Shown here: positions 55,218 to 63,925 of the stretch, piece by piece
Layout of the letters: each line of letters starts with the position of its first letter
How positions within the stretch are numbered: position 1 is the stretch's first letter
Assembly (NCBI RefSeq): GCF_014189855.1
Contig: NZ_BJFN01000009.1
Coordinates: 1-64,000 of the forward strand
Source of the DNA: Buttiauxella sp. A111
GTDB taxonomy: Bacteria; Pseudomonadota; Gammaproteobacteria; Enterobacterales; Enterobacteriaceae
DNA length: 64,000 bases
Direction: 5' to 3'
Translations under genes and position numbers: made by a program
Notes under the pieces: generated by a model
The model's database searches: none
What the model was told of the DNA's origin: nothing
Seen by the model: only the letters and a program-made list of their open reading frames with translations

Positions 55218-57746
55218 TTAAACATATTTAAAGGCCAGACTCATCACCTGTTCTTCTGTAGCCCCACGGGGTAATTCCCCGGCAATGCGCCCTTTGCTAA
55301 GAACGATTATTCTGTCGGCTACACCCAAAGCTTCCGGCAGTTCGCTGGAAACCATCAAAATGCCCATGCCCTGCTGTTTCAATTCGGCAATTAAATTGTG
55401 AATTTCAAATTTCGCACCGACATCAACACCGTTGGTCGGTTCGTCGAGCAGAAGTAACCGGGGACGGGTTGCCAGCCATTTACCGATAACAATTTTTTGT
55501 TGATTACCACCGGACAAACTGGCAACAAGGTTTTCGGGATTGGATGGGCGCACACCCAATTGCGTAATGATATTTTTTGCTAATTTGGCAATGGCTTGCC
55601 TGCGCAGGATGCCGACAAAGCTGTTATGCAAAATCCAGCGTAAGGAAATGTTATCTTTCAGAGACATACTGCCAATAAAGCCCTCTTTGTGACGGTCCTC
55701 CGGCACATAAGCGACGCCTAACTGGCTGGCGCGGCGGGCATGTCCGGACGTCATCTTCTGGGCATCAAGCGTGATAGAGCCGTGATTAAAGTGGCCAAGC
55801 CCGGCGATACACCGCATCAGCTCAGTACGACCACTGCCCATCAAGCCGGTTAATGCCACCAGCTCACCATGACGAACGGTGAGGTTGATGTTTTGTAGCA
55901 AGCCACCCGCTGACAGGTCTTTCACTTCGAGCAACGCCTCTCCCGGCACGGTTTCATGCCATGGGAAAACATTGCCGATATCGCGTCCAACCATCATATT
56001 GATCAGCTCAGATTCTGAGGTTTTAGGCAAAGGAGCCTCGCCCACTTTTTGACCGTCACGCAACACCACCGCTCGGCTGGCCAGGGTATAAATTTCCTGC
56101 ATTTTGTGCGAGATATAGAGGACGCAGCAGTTTCTTTTCAGCAGACGATCAATCAGTAAATAGAGTTGATCGCGTTCAGGGTTAGTTAACGCACTGGTCG
56201 GTTCATCCATCACAATCAGCCAGGCGTCAGCCATCATTGCCTTGGCAACTTCCACCATCTGGCATTGTCCGATTGTCAGTTCTGCAACTTTCGCATCCGG
56301 ATCGACATCAAGCTGTAATTCATTAATTAATGTTCGTGCATGCTGGCGCATTTTTTTCCGGTTAAGCGCAATACCGAAATACCGTGGAAGTTTTGTCTGC
56401 GCCAGTGCCAGATTCTCTGCCACTGTTAATTCTGGGATCAGGCTGAAATGCTGATGAATAATCGAAATGCCTGCCCGACGGCTTTCTGCTGGCGAAGTTA
56501 ATTTGATTTCGGCATCATCGAGCCATATTCCGCCTTCTTCCGGGTGATAAATCCCAGAAAGCACTTTTACTAGCGTGGATTTACCCGCGCCGTTTTCCCC
56601 CATTAACGCCACCACTTCTCCACGATTCAGGCGCAATGAAACGTTAGATAAGGCCTTCACCCCAGGGAATATTTTAGAAATACCCTTTAATTCAATGCTA
56701 TTTACCGACTGGGTAATATTTTCACCTGAAGACAAACTGACGTTTTTTGGCGGAAATAACGCTTTTAGGCTTATTCCTTGCAGGAGGCCACGCTGGCTGA
56801 GCAGTACAGCGACCAGCACAAATCCTCCGGTGACGAAGTAATTGACCTGTTGGGAAACTTGCAAAAAGGAGAGCCCGGTATTCACCACGCCCAGTAACAG
56901 TGCGCCCAGCGCCGTACCTAAAATAGAACCCTGCCCGCCTGCCAGTCTCGCACCACCAATAATTGCAGCTGTAATGGCAGAAAACTCCAGGCCAAACCCA
57001 GCCAGTGGCTGTGCTGAGCCGACTCGCCCCGTGGTGAGCAATGCGCCAATCCCGGCGCTGGCACCTGCAAATACATAAATTAGCGTACAGGTGACGCGCA
57101 CCGGTATTAATGATGCATGAGCAGCCTCTGTATTTCCGCCAGTGGCGTACACCCAGCGGCCAAATATGGTGCGATTAAGCAAGAACATCCATAATGCGGC
57201 CAGTACAACAGCAATAAGCAAACTGACTGGAATACCTGCAATATCGGTATGACCAAACCATAAATATAATGAAGAATCGACAGCCACTGACTGTGAGCCG
57301 GAAAAACTCAGCGCAACACCACGGGCAAAAGCATAAACCGCAAGAGTCGTAACAAAAGGACTGATGCCAATGACACTAATCAGTGTGCCATTTAACAGGC
57401 CAAATCCTGCACCTATTAAAATCACGACTATGATACCCAGCCAGCCTGGTATGCCTGTATTTTGCATAATCAGTGCTGCCAGAATTCCGCTTGCTGCCAG
57501 GACGCTTCCGACTGAAATATCAATACCTTTACAGATGATGACCGCCGTTATCGCATAGGCAACAGTCGCTATCACTGAGGTTTGCTGGCCAATATTAAGC
57601 AGATTTTCCGGGGATAAATAATCGGGTGTAGCAATACCAAACACCGCCACGGCAATAAGGATAATGACAAATAAAACCATTTCCTGATTGAGTCTCAGGC
57701 CCTTTAACCCCGGGGAGATGGGGGTACTCTCACTGTTTTGCGACAT
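55218..57746 (-). CDS. Fused sugar ABC permease and double-domain ATPase
   Basis: 842 residues from the ATG at 57746, which has a GGAG site at suitable spacing; the GTG at 57776 has none. Residues 1 to about 330 are an RbsC-type permease (ICKGIDISVGSVLAASGI; NTEAAHASLIPVRV). Residues about 350-842 are an RbsA-type ATPase: Walker A GENGAGKST, atypical signature LTIGQCQMVE, LIVMDEPTSALT, then GLMGSGRTE, LSGGNQQKIV and LLLDEPTNGVDVG. In most relatives these are separate genes. No stop or frameshift is seen at the junction, so the fusion looks genuine. Confidence 0.88.
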   Translation of the reverse strand: MSQNSESTPISPGLKGLRLNQEMVLFVIILIAVAVFGIATPDYLSPENLLNIGQQTSVIATVAYAITAVIICKGIDISVGSVLAASGILAALIMQNTGIPGWLGIIVVILIGAGFGLLNGTLISVIGISPFVTTLAVYAFARGVALSFSGSQSVAVDSSLYLWFGHTDIAGIPVSLLIAVVLAALWMFLLNRTIFGRWVYATGGNTEAAHASLIPVRVTCTLIYVFAGASAGIGALLTTGRVGSAQPLAGFGLEFSAITAAIIGGARLAGGQGSILGTALGALLLGVVNTGLSFLQVSQQVNYFVTGGFVLVAVLLSQRGLLQGISLKALFPPKNVSLSSGENITQSVNSIELKGISKIFPGVKALSNVSLRLNRGEVVALMGENGAGKSTLVKVLSGIYHPEEGGIWLDDAEIKLTSPAESRRAGISIIHQHFSLIPELTVAENLALAQTKLPRYFGIALNRKKMRQHARTLINELQLDVDPDAKVAELTIGQCQMVEVAKAMMADAWLIVMDEPTSALTNPERDQLYLLIDRLLKRNCCVLYISHKMQEIYTLASRAVVLRDGQKVGEAPLPKTSESELINMMVGRDIGNVFPWHETVPGEALLEVKDLSAGGLLQNINLTVRHGELVALTGLMGSGRTELMRCIAGLGHFNHGSITLDAQKMTSGHARRASQLGVAYVPEDRHKEGFIGSMSLKDNISLRWILHNSFVGILRRQAIAKLAKNIITQLGVRPSNPENLVASLSGGNQQKIVIGKWLATRPRLLLLDEPTNGVDVGAKFEIHNLIAELKQQGMGILMVSSELPEALGVADRIIVLSKGRIAGELPRGATEEQVMSLAFKYV

Positions 57747-57763
57747 CGTGGGATACTCCAAAG

Positions 57764-57780
57764 CCCGGTTATTCACCGGG
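57764..57780 (-). promoter_or_regulatory. Intercistronic hairpin after the binding-protein gene
   Basis: CCCGGT, 5 nt, ACCGGG, directly after the binding-protein stop. It resembles in position the hairpin in the iol ABC operon and likely favours excess binding protein. Confidence 0.5.
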
Positions 57781-57792
57781 CAACAGTTTTTA

Positions 57793-58827
57793 TTACTGTT
57801 CAGCGACTGTCATGGCTGAGTCAGGCTTCGAAGGTGACATTTCTGTACGGTATTCCTTCGCAACCAATTCGGCCTTAGACGGAGTGATATAGGGGAAGCT
57901 CAGACCATTAGCTTTTAATTCAGCCGCCGTTTTATCTGATGTAACAAAATAGGTAGGCATAAACAGATCTGTTGGGTATTTCGCCCCTTTAGCGAGACGA
58001 GCAGCAACGGCAATATTCCAGTAACCCACTCGAGATGCACCGTTTAATACATCAACGACATTCGAGCCATCGCTGACATGAGGGAACATTTCAGGGTCGC
58101 CTTCATAGCTGGCAAATGAAATAGGACGGCCATTAGCATCCGCAATCGCTTTTGCCGCAACGCAGATTGAATCGGCGAAACAACCTACGCCTTTTAAATT
58201 TGGATAGGTTGATAACCATGTTTGCATGGCATCAGAAGAGCGCGTGCTATCCCAGTTGGTTGCTTCGACTCCCACCAGTTTGATACCAGGGAATTCTTTT
58301 GACATCACATCGCGAAACGCTTTTTCGCGAGTGTCAGAGACATAGTTGCCTTTTCCGCCAACCAGTAGAGCCACCTCGCCTTTGCCGTCGAGTTTCTTGG
58401 CTAATGCACGGGCGACCGTACTCATATTGGAATAGTCGGGATAAAGTGTGTTGTAATTCCAGTTACCATCGACTTTATTACCCATGGCAACCACAGGAAT
58501 ATTTTTTGCTTTCGCTTTTTGAACCGCATTGGCAATAGCAGCACGATCAAGAGGATCAACTAAAATGACATCGACGCCCTGGTTAACAAAGTTTTCAATA
58601 TTTGAGATTTCTTTCTCAAGGCTACCTTCAGAACCCTGCCATATAACCTTAACGCCATAATCTTTTGCCGCCTCATCACCCGCCTGTCTCATCCGTACAA
58701 AAAATGAGTTTTGCAGATCAATGGCAACCACACCGATTACCGGTACTTTTTCCGCAGCAAAGGTTGAAGCCGATGCAACTAACGCCAACATCACAGCACT
58801 GGCAACACCTGTCTTGTTTATAAACAT
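57793..58827 (-). CDS. ABC importer periplasmic binding protein (peripla_BP_4)
   Basis: 344 residues with a signal peptide (ending SASTFAA). It has the sugar/autoinducer-binding fold: VGVVAIDLQNSFFVRMRQAG, IENFVNQGVDVILVDPLDRA, VVAMGNKVDGNWNYNTL. It is the first gene of the island's leftward operon and supplies the fused permease-ATPase and second permease. The ligand is unknown; small polyols or pentose-like sugars fit the family. Confidence 0.9.
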   Translation of the reverse strand: MFINKTGVASAVMLALVASASTFAAEKVPVIGVVAIDLQNSFFVRMRQAGDEAAKDYGVKVIWQGSEGSLEKEISNIENFVNQGVDVILVDPLDRAAIANAVQKAKAKNIPVVAMGNKVDGNWNYNTLYPDYSNMSTVARALAKKLDGKGEVALLVGGKGNYVSDTREKAFRDVMSKEFPGIKLVGVEATNWDSTRSSDAMQTWLSTYPNLKGVGCFADSICVAAKAIADANGRPISFASYEGDPEMFPHVSDGSNVVDVLNGASRVGYWNIAVAARLAKGAKYPTDLFMPTYFVTSDKTAAELKANGLSFPYITPSKAELVAKEYRTEMSPSKPDSAMTVAEQ

Positions 58828-59079
58828 GTTTACCCCTTGATTGAAATCCCAACGTTACTGAAATGAAGCCTCATACCTGGCTACTGGTATTAAGCGGCTA
58901 TAAAAAAAGCACCTCACGACTGAAAGGTATATCTTGAGTTACCAAACGGTCAATTGAGATGTTGTGAAAAAGTGATCAATACGTAATATTTTTACTGCGA
59001 AGGGGTAACAAACACCTTAAAACAAGCTCTGTGTCGCATAAGCATGCAAAATTTTTCCGAGAATTGTTTTTTAGATAAA

Positions 59080-59097
59080 AATGACCGAACGGTCATT
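59080..59097. promoter_or_regulatory. Perfect 18-bp palindrome, TetR-operator-like
   Basis: AATGACCGAACGGTCATT. The GACCGNNCGGTC core is typical of operators bound by TetR-family repressors. No tetR gene is adjacent in the window. Confidence 0.45.
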
Positions 59098-59216
59098 AAA
59101 GAATGGTATTTCTAGCCTGGTGATTACCGGTATTGGGTTTGTCGGAAAGAAAGGTAAACATCCGATGGACTCATCATCACAGGGTTTTTAGACGAAGAAA
59201 GGAGTTCGCCCGCTCC

Positions 59217-59263
59217 ATCAGTTGGGGAATGTGAATAATTCGCCGTCATAAATGATGAGGGCG
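59217..59263. repeat. 47-bp direct repeat, right copy
   Basis: 46 of 47 bases match 47070-47116, the end of iolR. Here it is not attached to an iolR gene. Unlike the left copy, the matching terminator right arm is absent and the sequence continues AAAAAGCAAGC. Confidence 0.9.
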
Positions 59264-59312
59264 AAAAAGCAAGCATTCTGCCTGGCCATCAACGCGTTGA
59301 AAATTTGACCCA

Positions 59313-59415
59313 GGCGCCAGCATAAACATTTAACACAACTAAAAGAACAGCATTATAAAGGTGGATTTCGTTCCCTTTAATAAATCCTTTAGTTCGGTTG
59401 GCGTATGCTGGCGCC
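59313..59415. repeat. Possible small inverted-repeat element
   Basis: GGCGCCAGCATA (59313-59324) and TATGCTGGCGCC (59404-59415), perfect 12-bp inverted repeats about 79 bp apart, just before the peroxidase 3' end. It could be the remnant ends of an insertion element or a terminator-like stem. No transposase is present. Confidence 0.4.
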
Positions 59416-59429
59416 ACAACGTCTTCTCC

Positions 59430-62400
59430 TTATCCGATTAGAATAAAATCATGAATATCGATACTTTTAGAGTTTACGTTTTCTAAAGTAATGACATTGT
59501 CATTAGCAGGATTGCCGATGCTAATGACGGTACTATTACCGGCTCCCCCAGCAATCGTGACGCTGCTGGCAAAATTCGCCACGCTAATGCCTAATAAACT
59601 CAGATCGAGGTAGTCCTGTCCGCCGCTGGGATTACTATCGAAACCGTTGGTAATACGGTCTCGCCCAAAGCCTTCGCTAAAGACGAAGGTGTCATTTCCG
59701 GCACCACCTGACATGATATCAGCGCCCTGGCCACCATCGAGTCTATCGTCACCCGCTCCGCCTATCATGTTATCGTTGCCGGCCCCGCCCTGAAGGTTAT
59801 CGGCACCGATACCACCATCAAGGGAGTCATTTCCTGCCCCCCCCCTGAGCGTGTCGTTTCCTCCCAGACCATACAAAAAGTCATTACCGCTGCCACCGTT
59901 GATGGTGTTGGCAATGGCATTCCCTCTGCCGGTGAAAGAGCCTGTCCCGGTGAATACCAGTGTTTCAACGTTATTGGTCAACGTGTAATTGTTGAGGGTG
60001 GTCTGGACAACATCCGCCCCGCCATCAAGAGCCTCCTTGACAACATCCATAGCATTATCAACCAGATAAACATCATCTCCGGCACCACCTGTCATGCTAT
60101 CGGCACCCTGACCACCATCGAGTCTATCGTTACCCGCTCCGCCTATCATGTTATCGTTGCCGGTCCCGCCCTGAAGGTTATCGGCACCGTCACCACCATC
60201 AAGGGAATCATTTCCTGCCCCACCGTTCAGCTGGTCGTTTCCTCCCATTCCATACAAAAAGTCATTACCGCTGCCACCGCTGATGGTGTTGGCAATGGCA
60301 TTCCCTCTGCCGGTGAAATTGCCTGTCCCGGTGAACACCAGTGTTTCAACGTTATCGGTCAAGGTGTAATTGTTGAGGGTGGTCTGGACGACATCCGTCC
60401 CGCCATTAAGACCTTCCGTGACAACATCACCCTTATTATCAACGATATAGGTGTCATTACCGAGACCGCCCGCCATCGCATCGGCACCAGAACCGCCGTT
60501 GAGGGTATCGCTGCCGGCCCCACCGTTGAGCGTGTCGTTGCCGCCGCCGCCATTGAGGACGTCGTCGCCGAGCCCACCATTGAGGACGTCAATGCCATTT
60601 CCACCATTGAGGACGAGGTTGCGGTAGGCAACGACCGGCGGATTATCGAGCTGACTCGTCCCGAAGATGTTCTCGGGAAGATTGGTCAGGCCCGTGTTGC
60701 GTGCCACGATCCCGGCAAAGCCCTGCTCCTCAATGGCCTCGTAGAGGTCCAGATGCTCCACGCGGTCGAGATAATACAGCCGGTCACCTTCCTGGATCCG
60801 GTCAAGTTGCTCGTGAATGATGACCCAGAAGGTCTGGCCAACCACACCGCCATTGATGTGCTTCTCGGCGAGTCCGCCAACGAACAGATCCACTCTGTCG
60901 ATGCCTTTGACGGTGTTTCCGTTGACCAATTTATAGCCAGGATTAGCCGCCAGGAAGTTTGCAATTTGAGCATCCTCCAGAACGAGGTCTGGATAGGCCT
61001 GTTTGAATTGCGCAATGACGGTGTCGCTGAGATTGTTCCGTGCCTGGAAGTCCTCCCACGAACTGTATGGTGTGAGATCGCCGGCAAAGCTGACCGCCTC
61101 CCTCACATACGGATCGAGAGAGGCCATAAGGTCGGCCCGGATCTGGTTCATCGAACCCAGACCGACGTCCCACTCGCGGGCGACGTCAAAGGCGAACACG
61201 TCAGCACTGATACGAATGAGGTCATTTCGGACAGCATCGACGATATTGACGTCGACTTCTTCCGCAGGCTGGACAACACCACCGGCAATGATCCCGGCGA
61301 CACCTATTTGCTCATAGCCAGGCTGTGGAGAGTAAGGCAATTGCGCTTTGGGGAAGTTGAACGCGCTCGTATCGTTGGTCGGATTGAGGAATGCGTCGAA
61401 CAGCGGCACCTGTGTTGCATTGCCCTGAGCATCTAGCACCGTCAGCGTCTGCCCTATCAACGAATGACCGAACCGGTAAGCTGCCGTCGCGAACTCGTGC
61501 GAGACTCGTGCATCCACTTCCGGATTGTACCCGGCGAAGCCGTGATCGCCCTCGCCTCTCATGCCACCAAGCAACTTGTCGGCAAAGTCGGTGTAAATAA
61601 CGCGCTGATATTCAGCCTCGTTGATGATCTTGGCAGCCTGGAAAAGCTCTTCCGCTGTTCCATTAAATCCGGCGTCGAGCAATCCGTTGACATGGAAGTT
61701 GTGATTCCGCGCCCAGATGTTGTGGACCGCAGTGAGTGCGATGTTCTCGTTCGCCCGTCCATCACCCGCCACGTAGTGGTCGAGCAGGTTGATAAAGGGG
61801 TTGGTGTCGAGCAGCAGCGCAAAGCCACTTCCCATGAAATTAGATGTCATGGCAGGGAGCATCGCCTGGTTGATAACGCCATTGCTGTCGACCAGTCCGG
61901 CGAAGTACTCCTGGAAGGTCACGCTGTGGTCGCCCGGCAGTGAGCTGTCGGTGAATCGCGTGTTGTTGTTCCAGTGATTCAGGATCAGTTCCCTCAGTGT
62001 GGGCAGCAGCTTGAAATTCGGATTTGATGGATCCAATCCGCCCTCCAACAGCTTGCCCGTAAACCCGCCATGTCCGTCGCCTTCGCGCAGGAACAAGCCG
62101 ACGAGTTCGTTCGAGCCATAAGTTTGGTTCTGGTCAGCGAATGGTGATGTCTTATTGAGATGCTGCGGGATGCCATTGGCATCAATGCTGTCAACGGTGC
62201 CGCGAGTCAGGTCCGCGGGATTTGGAACCGTGCCAGGAGCACCAATCTGGATCGTTCCGTTACCTCCCTTACCGAGGAAATCGAGACCGTGATCGAAGTA
62301 CTGACCGAAGGCCGTGAACAAGCTGTTCACACCGGCGGCGTTGCCGGAAAGGTTTGCTTCCTGTGCGCCAAGGACATTGCTGATGGCACGCGGGTCCAGC

Positions 62401-63176
62401 CCAGAAAACAGGGGATTAATGTCGCGGTTGTGAGTCGTCTCATTGTATGCACCGTAGTGCGCGTCGGTGAGTCGTATGAACGGCTGATCGGCCGAACCAT
62501 AGTCAAGGTGAACACGGTTATTGCCGGTACCTTCGAGATCGCGGATCCCGAGTGCATCGTTGTCTTCACCTCCTTCAAGCCCGTTGACGAGATTCTTCAG
62601 GTTGGCGACATCACTGGCGTTGAGCGGGAAGGCACCGTCGCCGCCGACATCGTCATCGTCATCGCCATCCTTCGACGTTTCCTTGCTTGCTAAGAGAGTT
62701 GGAGCTGTAGGGTTCGACTTGGTGTTCATGCCGTCAGGCACTTTGCTCGTGTCCTGGGTCAGCGTAGAAGGCCCGGATCTCGACGCCAGCTCAATAACCT
62801 CCTGCGGCGATGGCGTGCCAAACATACCATCCAGACCAGTGCCGATCGCGGGATCGGTACCTTTGTTCACTTCAACTGCGGATAAGATGTGGGCGGTCTT
62901 GTTACTGATAATCCATGACGGCGGATCTATAACCGACCATATTCCATCGTATCTCGCTTGAAACGAGGAATCAAAAAAGCGCAGGAAGGAATGGTCTGCG
63001 GCCCCAAACTTGCCTAGCCCTGTGACCAGGTTGTTAAAGCTACCATCGAAGGTATGCATACCGAATGGAACCAGACGGTTGGATAGTATATTTAAGTTGA
63101 CATCGTCGACATCCGTTTGTGTTATAGAGACTTGCTTGAGGATATATTTTAGGTCAGGCTTTTTGGCATCGGTCAT
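59430..63176 (-). CDS. RTX-type animal-haem peroxidase (type I secretion substrate-like)
   Basis: 1248 residues from the ATG at 63176 (MTDAKKPDLKY), supported by GAGAG 8 bp upstream; the frame opens earlier with TTG/ATG codons. Residues about 225-850 form an animal (myeloperoxidase-like) haem peroxidase domain. The distal His is in FGQYFDHGLDF (about 296), the catalytic Arg in GRANENIAL (about 474) and the proximal His in YRFGHSLIG (about 571). The last 400 residues hold calcium-binding GGxGxDxLx repeats. There is no Sec signal, as expected for type I export. No ABC exporter genes are nearby. Similar proteins are known in rhizobia and other soil bacteria. Confidence 0.88.
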   Translation of the reverse strand: MTDAKKPDLKYILKQVSITQTDVDDVNLNILSNRLVPFGMHTFDGSFNNLVTGLGKFGAADHSFLRFFDSSFQARYDGIWSVIDPPSWIISNKTAHILSAVEVNKGTDPAIGTGLDGMFGTPSPQEVIELASRSGPSTLTQDTSKVPDGMNTKSNPTAPTLLASKETSKDGDDDDDVGGDGAFPLNASDVANLKNLVNGLEGGEDNDALGIRDLEGTGNNRVHLDYGSADQPFIRLTDAHYGAYNETTHNRDINPLFSGLDPRAISNVLGAQEANLSGNAAGVNSLFTAFGQYFDHGLDFLGKGGNGTIQIGAPGTVPNPADLTRGTVDSIDANGIPQHLNKTSPFADQNQTYGSNELVGLFLREGDGHGGFTGKLLEGGLDPSNPNFKLLPTLRELILNHWNNNTRFTDSSLPGDHSVTFQEYFAGLVDSNGVINQAMLPAMTSNFMGSGFALLLDTNPFINLLDHYVAGDGRANENIALTAVHNIWARNHNFHVNGLLDAGFNGTAEELFQAAKIINEAEYQRVIYTDFADKLLGGMRGEGDHGFAGYNPEVDARVSHEFATAAYRFGHSLIGQTLTVLDAQGNATQVPLFDAFLNPTNDTSAFNFPKAQLPYSPQPGYEQIGVAGIIAGGVVQPAEEVDVNIVDAVRNDLIRISADVFAFDVAREWDVGLGSMNQIRADLMASLDPYVREAVSFAGDLTPYSSWEDFQARNNLSDTVIAQFKQAYPDLVLEDAQIANFLAANPGYKLVNGNTVKGIDRVDLFVGGLAEKHINGGVVGQTFWVIIHEQLDRIQEGDRLYYLDRVEHLDLYEAIEEQGFAGIVARNTGLTNLPENIFGTSQLDNPPVVAYRNLVLNGGNGIDVLNGGLGDDVLNGGGGNDTLNGGAGSDTLNGGSGADAMAGGLGNDTYIVDNKGDVVTEGLNGGTDVVQTTLNNYTLTDNVETLVFTGTGNFTGRGNAIANTISGGSGNDFLYGMGGNDQLNGGAGNDSLDGGDGADNLQGGTGNDNMIGGAGNDRLDGGQGADSMTGGAGDDVYLVDNAMDVVKEALDGGADVVQTTLNNYTLTNNVETLVFTGTGSFTGRGNAIANTINGGSGNDFLYGLGGNDTLRGGAGNDSLDGGIGADNLQGGAGNDNMIGGAGDDRLDGGQGADIMSGGAGNDTFVFSEGFGRDRITNGFDSNPSGGQDYLDLSLLGISVANFASSVTIAGGAGNSTVISIGNPANDNVITLENVNSKSIDIHDFILIG
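59695..60465 (-). repeat. Two tandem 381-bp repeats inside the peroxidase gene
   Basis: Matching sequence recurs at an offset of exactly 381 bp (127 codons); for example GTCTATCG at 59741 and 60122. It encodes two near-identical copies of the VVQTTLNNYTL plus RTX-repeat block. This indicates a recent in-frame internal duplication. Confidence 0.85.
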
Positions 63177-63612
63177 TTTCATTTCTCTCAATAATGATTA
63201 TGAAAAGGCACGAAAAGCCGAAGCCGGTACGCGGCACTCGAATTACGCGCCTGGAGTTGCTAACTGAGCAAATAGACAGAGCAGCTCCGAGTTCCGGGGG
63301 GTAAACGATCTATATTCCCCTTCACTTCACAAAAGACCCGATGATGGATATGCTCAGCCCCCTGGAAAATCGCGACGACTTACTTTGCCAAAGTGATAGC
63401 AGGCTTCAGACAAGCGATCCCCTAACATTTAATAAAGCTAAAAAATTAACAACCGTCAATTATTTGTAATTACCATCAACAACCTTCAATTCTCCAGACA
63501 AATATTGAACCAATCATAAAGATAATTAATTATTAATATAGCCATGCTAAAATCAATAATATAAAAGTTTATAAAACAAACCTGAAAATAATACTTTATT
63601 AGTACCGCTTCG
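63177..63612. other. Upstream region of the peroxidase gene
   Basis: About 435 bp, with moderate GC to about 63420 and strongly AT-rich after. It must carry the peroxidase promoter, but I see no clear paired boxes, repeats or genes. Confidence 0.4.
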
Positions 63613-63640
63613 TTGACATATCTAAACTAACTTATATTTA
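63613..63640 (+). promoter_or_regulatory. Candidate sigma-70 promoter
   Basis: TTGACA (63613-63618), 16 bp, TATTTA (63635-63640). It lies about 30 bp upstream of a GAGG ribosome site and an ATG at 63671. Confidence 0.5.
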
Positions 63641-63670
63641 CTTGTCATCAACATCATAATCGAGGTCATT

Positions 63671-63777
63671 ATGTGTGATGTGACCTGCCCGCAGATATTA
63701 ATGATTTTCCTGGCGTGAACAATATCGCTGAACCCGTGCTCATTCAGGCATTCATCGCCATGCTTCGTAGTGAGTAG
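63671..63777 (+). pseudogene. Small frameshifted open reading frame
   Basis: The ATG at 63671 has a GAGG ribosome site but closes after 15 codons. TGTGA is duplicated in tandem directly after the ATG (63674-63683). Removing one copy gives a continuous 33-residue frame (MCDLPADINDFPGV... ending AFIAMLRSE) with balanced codons. The promoter at 63613 fits it. This suggests a small gene broken by a 5-bp duplication. The family is not recognised. Confidence 0.35.
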
Positions 63778-63886
63778 CTAAAGACAGTGACTATGCTCAA
63801 ACTATAGGGCCTATGACAGTTATTGCTTCCAGCAGGGACACTAAAGGGTTAGGAGGCGTCAACTTATGGTAAAAACACCAGAAACG

Positions 63887-63918
63887 AAAAAGCCCCAGCT
63901 TATTTCTAAGCTGGGGCT
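63887..63918 (-). terminator. Terminator of the tRNA-Ser gene
   Basis: On the minus strand: AGCCCCAGCTTA, 4-nt loop, TAAGCTGGGGCT, then a T run. It is 8 bp past the tRNA 3' end. Confidence 0.92.
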
Positions 63919-63925
63919 TGAATGT

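Larger units (their letters stand above)
58828..59429. other. Intergenic region holding the island's right junction
   Basis: About 600 bp without an assured gene. It contains the promoter region of the island operon, a perfect palindrome at 59080-59097, the right 47-bp repeat at 59217-59263, and a 12-bp inverted-repeat pair at 59313 and 59404. A 36-codon open frame (59081-59191) starts inside the palindrome but lacks a ribosome site. Confidence 0.5.

Noticed and set aside
59081-59191. 36-codon open frame near the island junction as a gene
   Set aside because: No ribosome site, it starts inside an operator-like palindrome, and it has no recognisable family. Kept only as a possible remnant.
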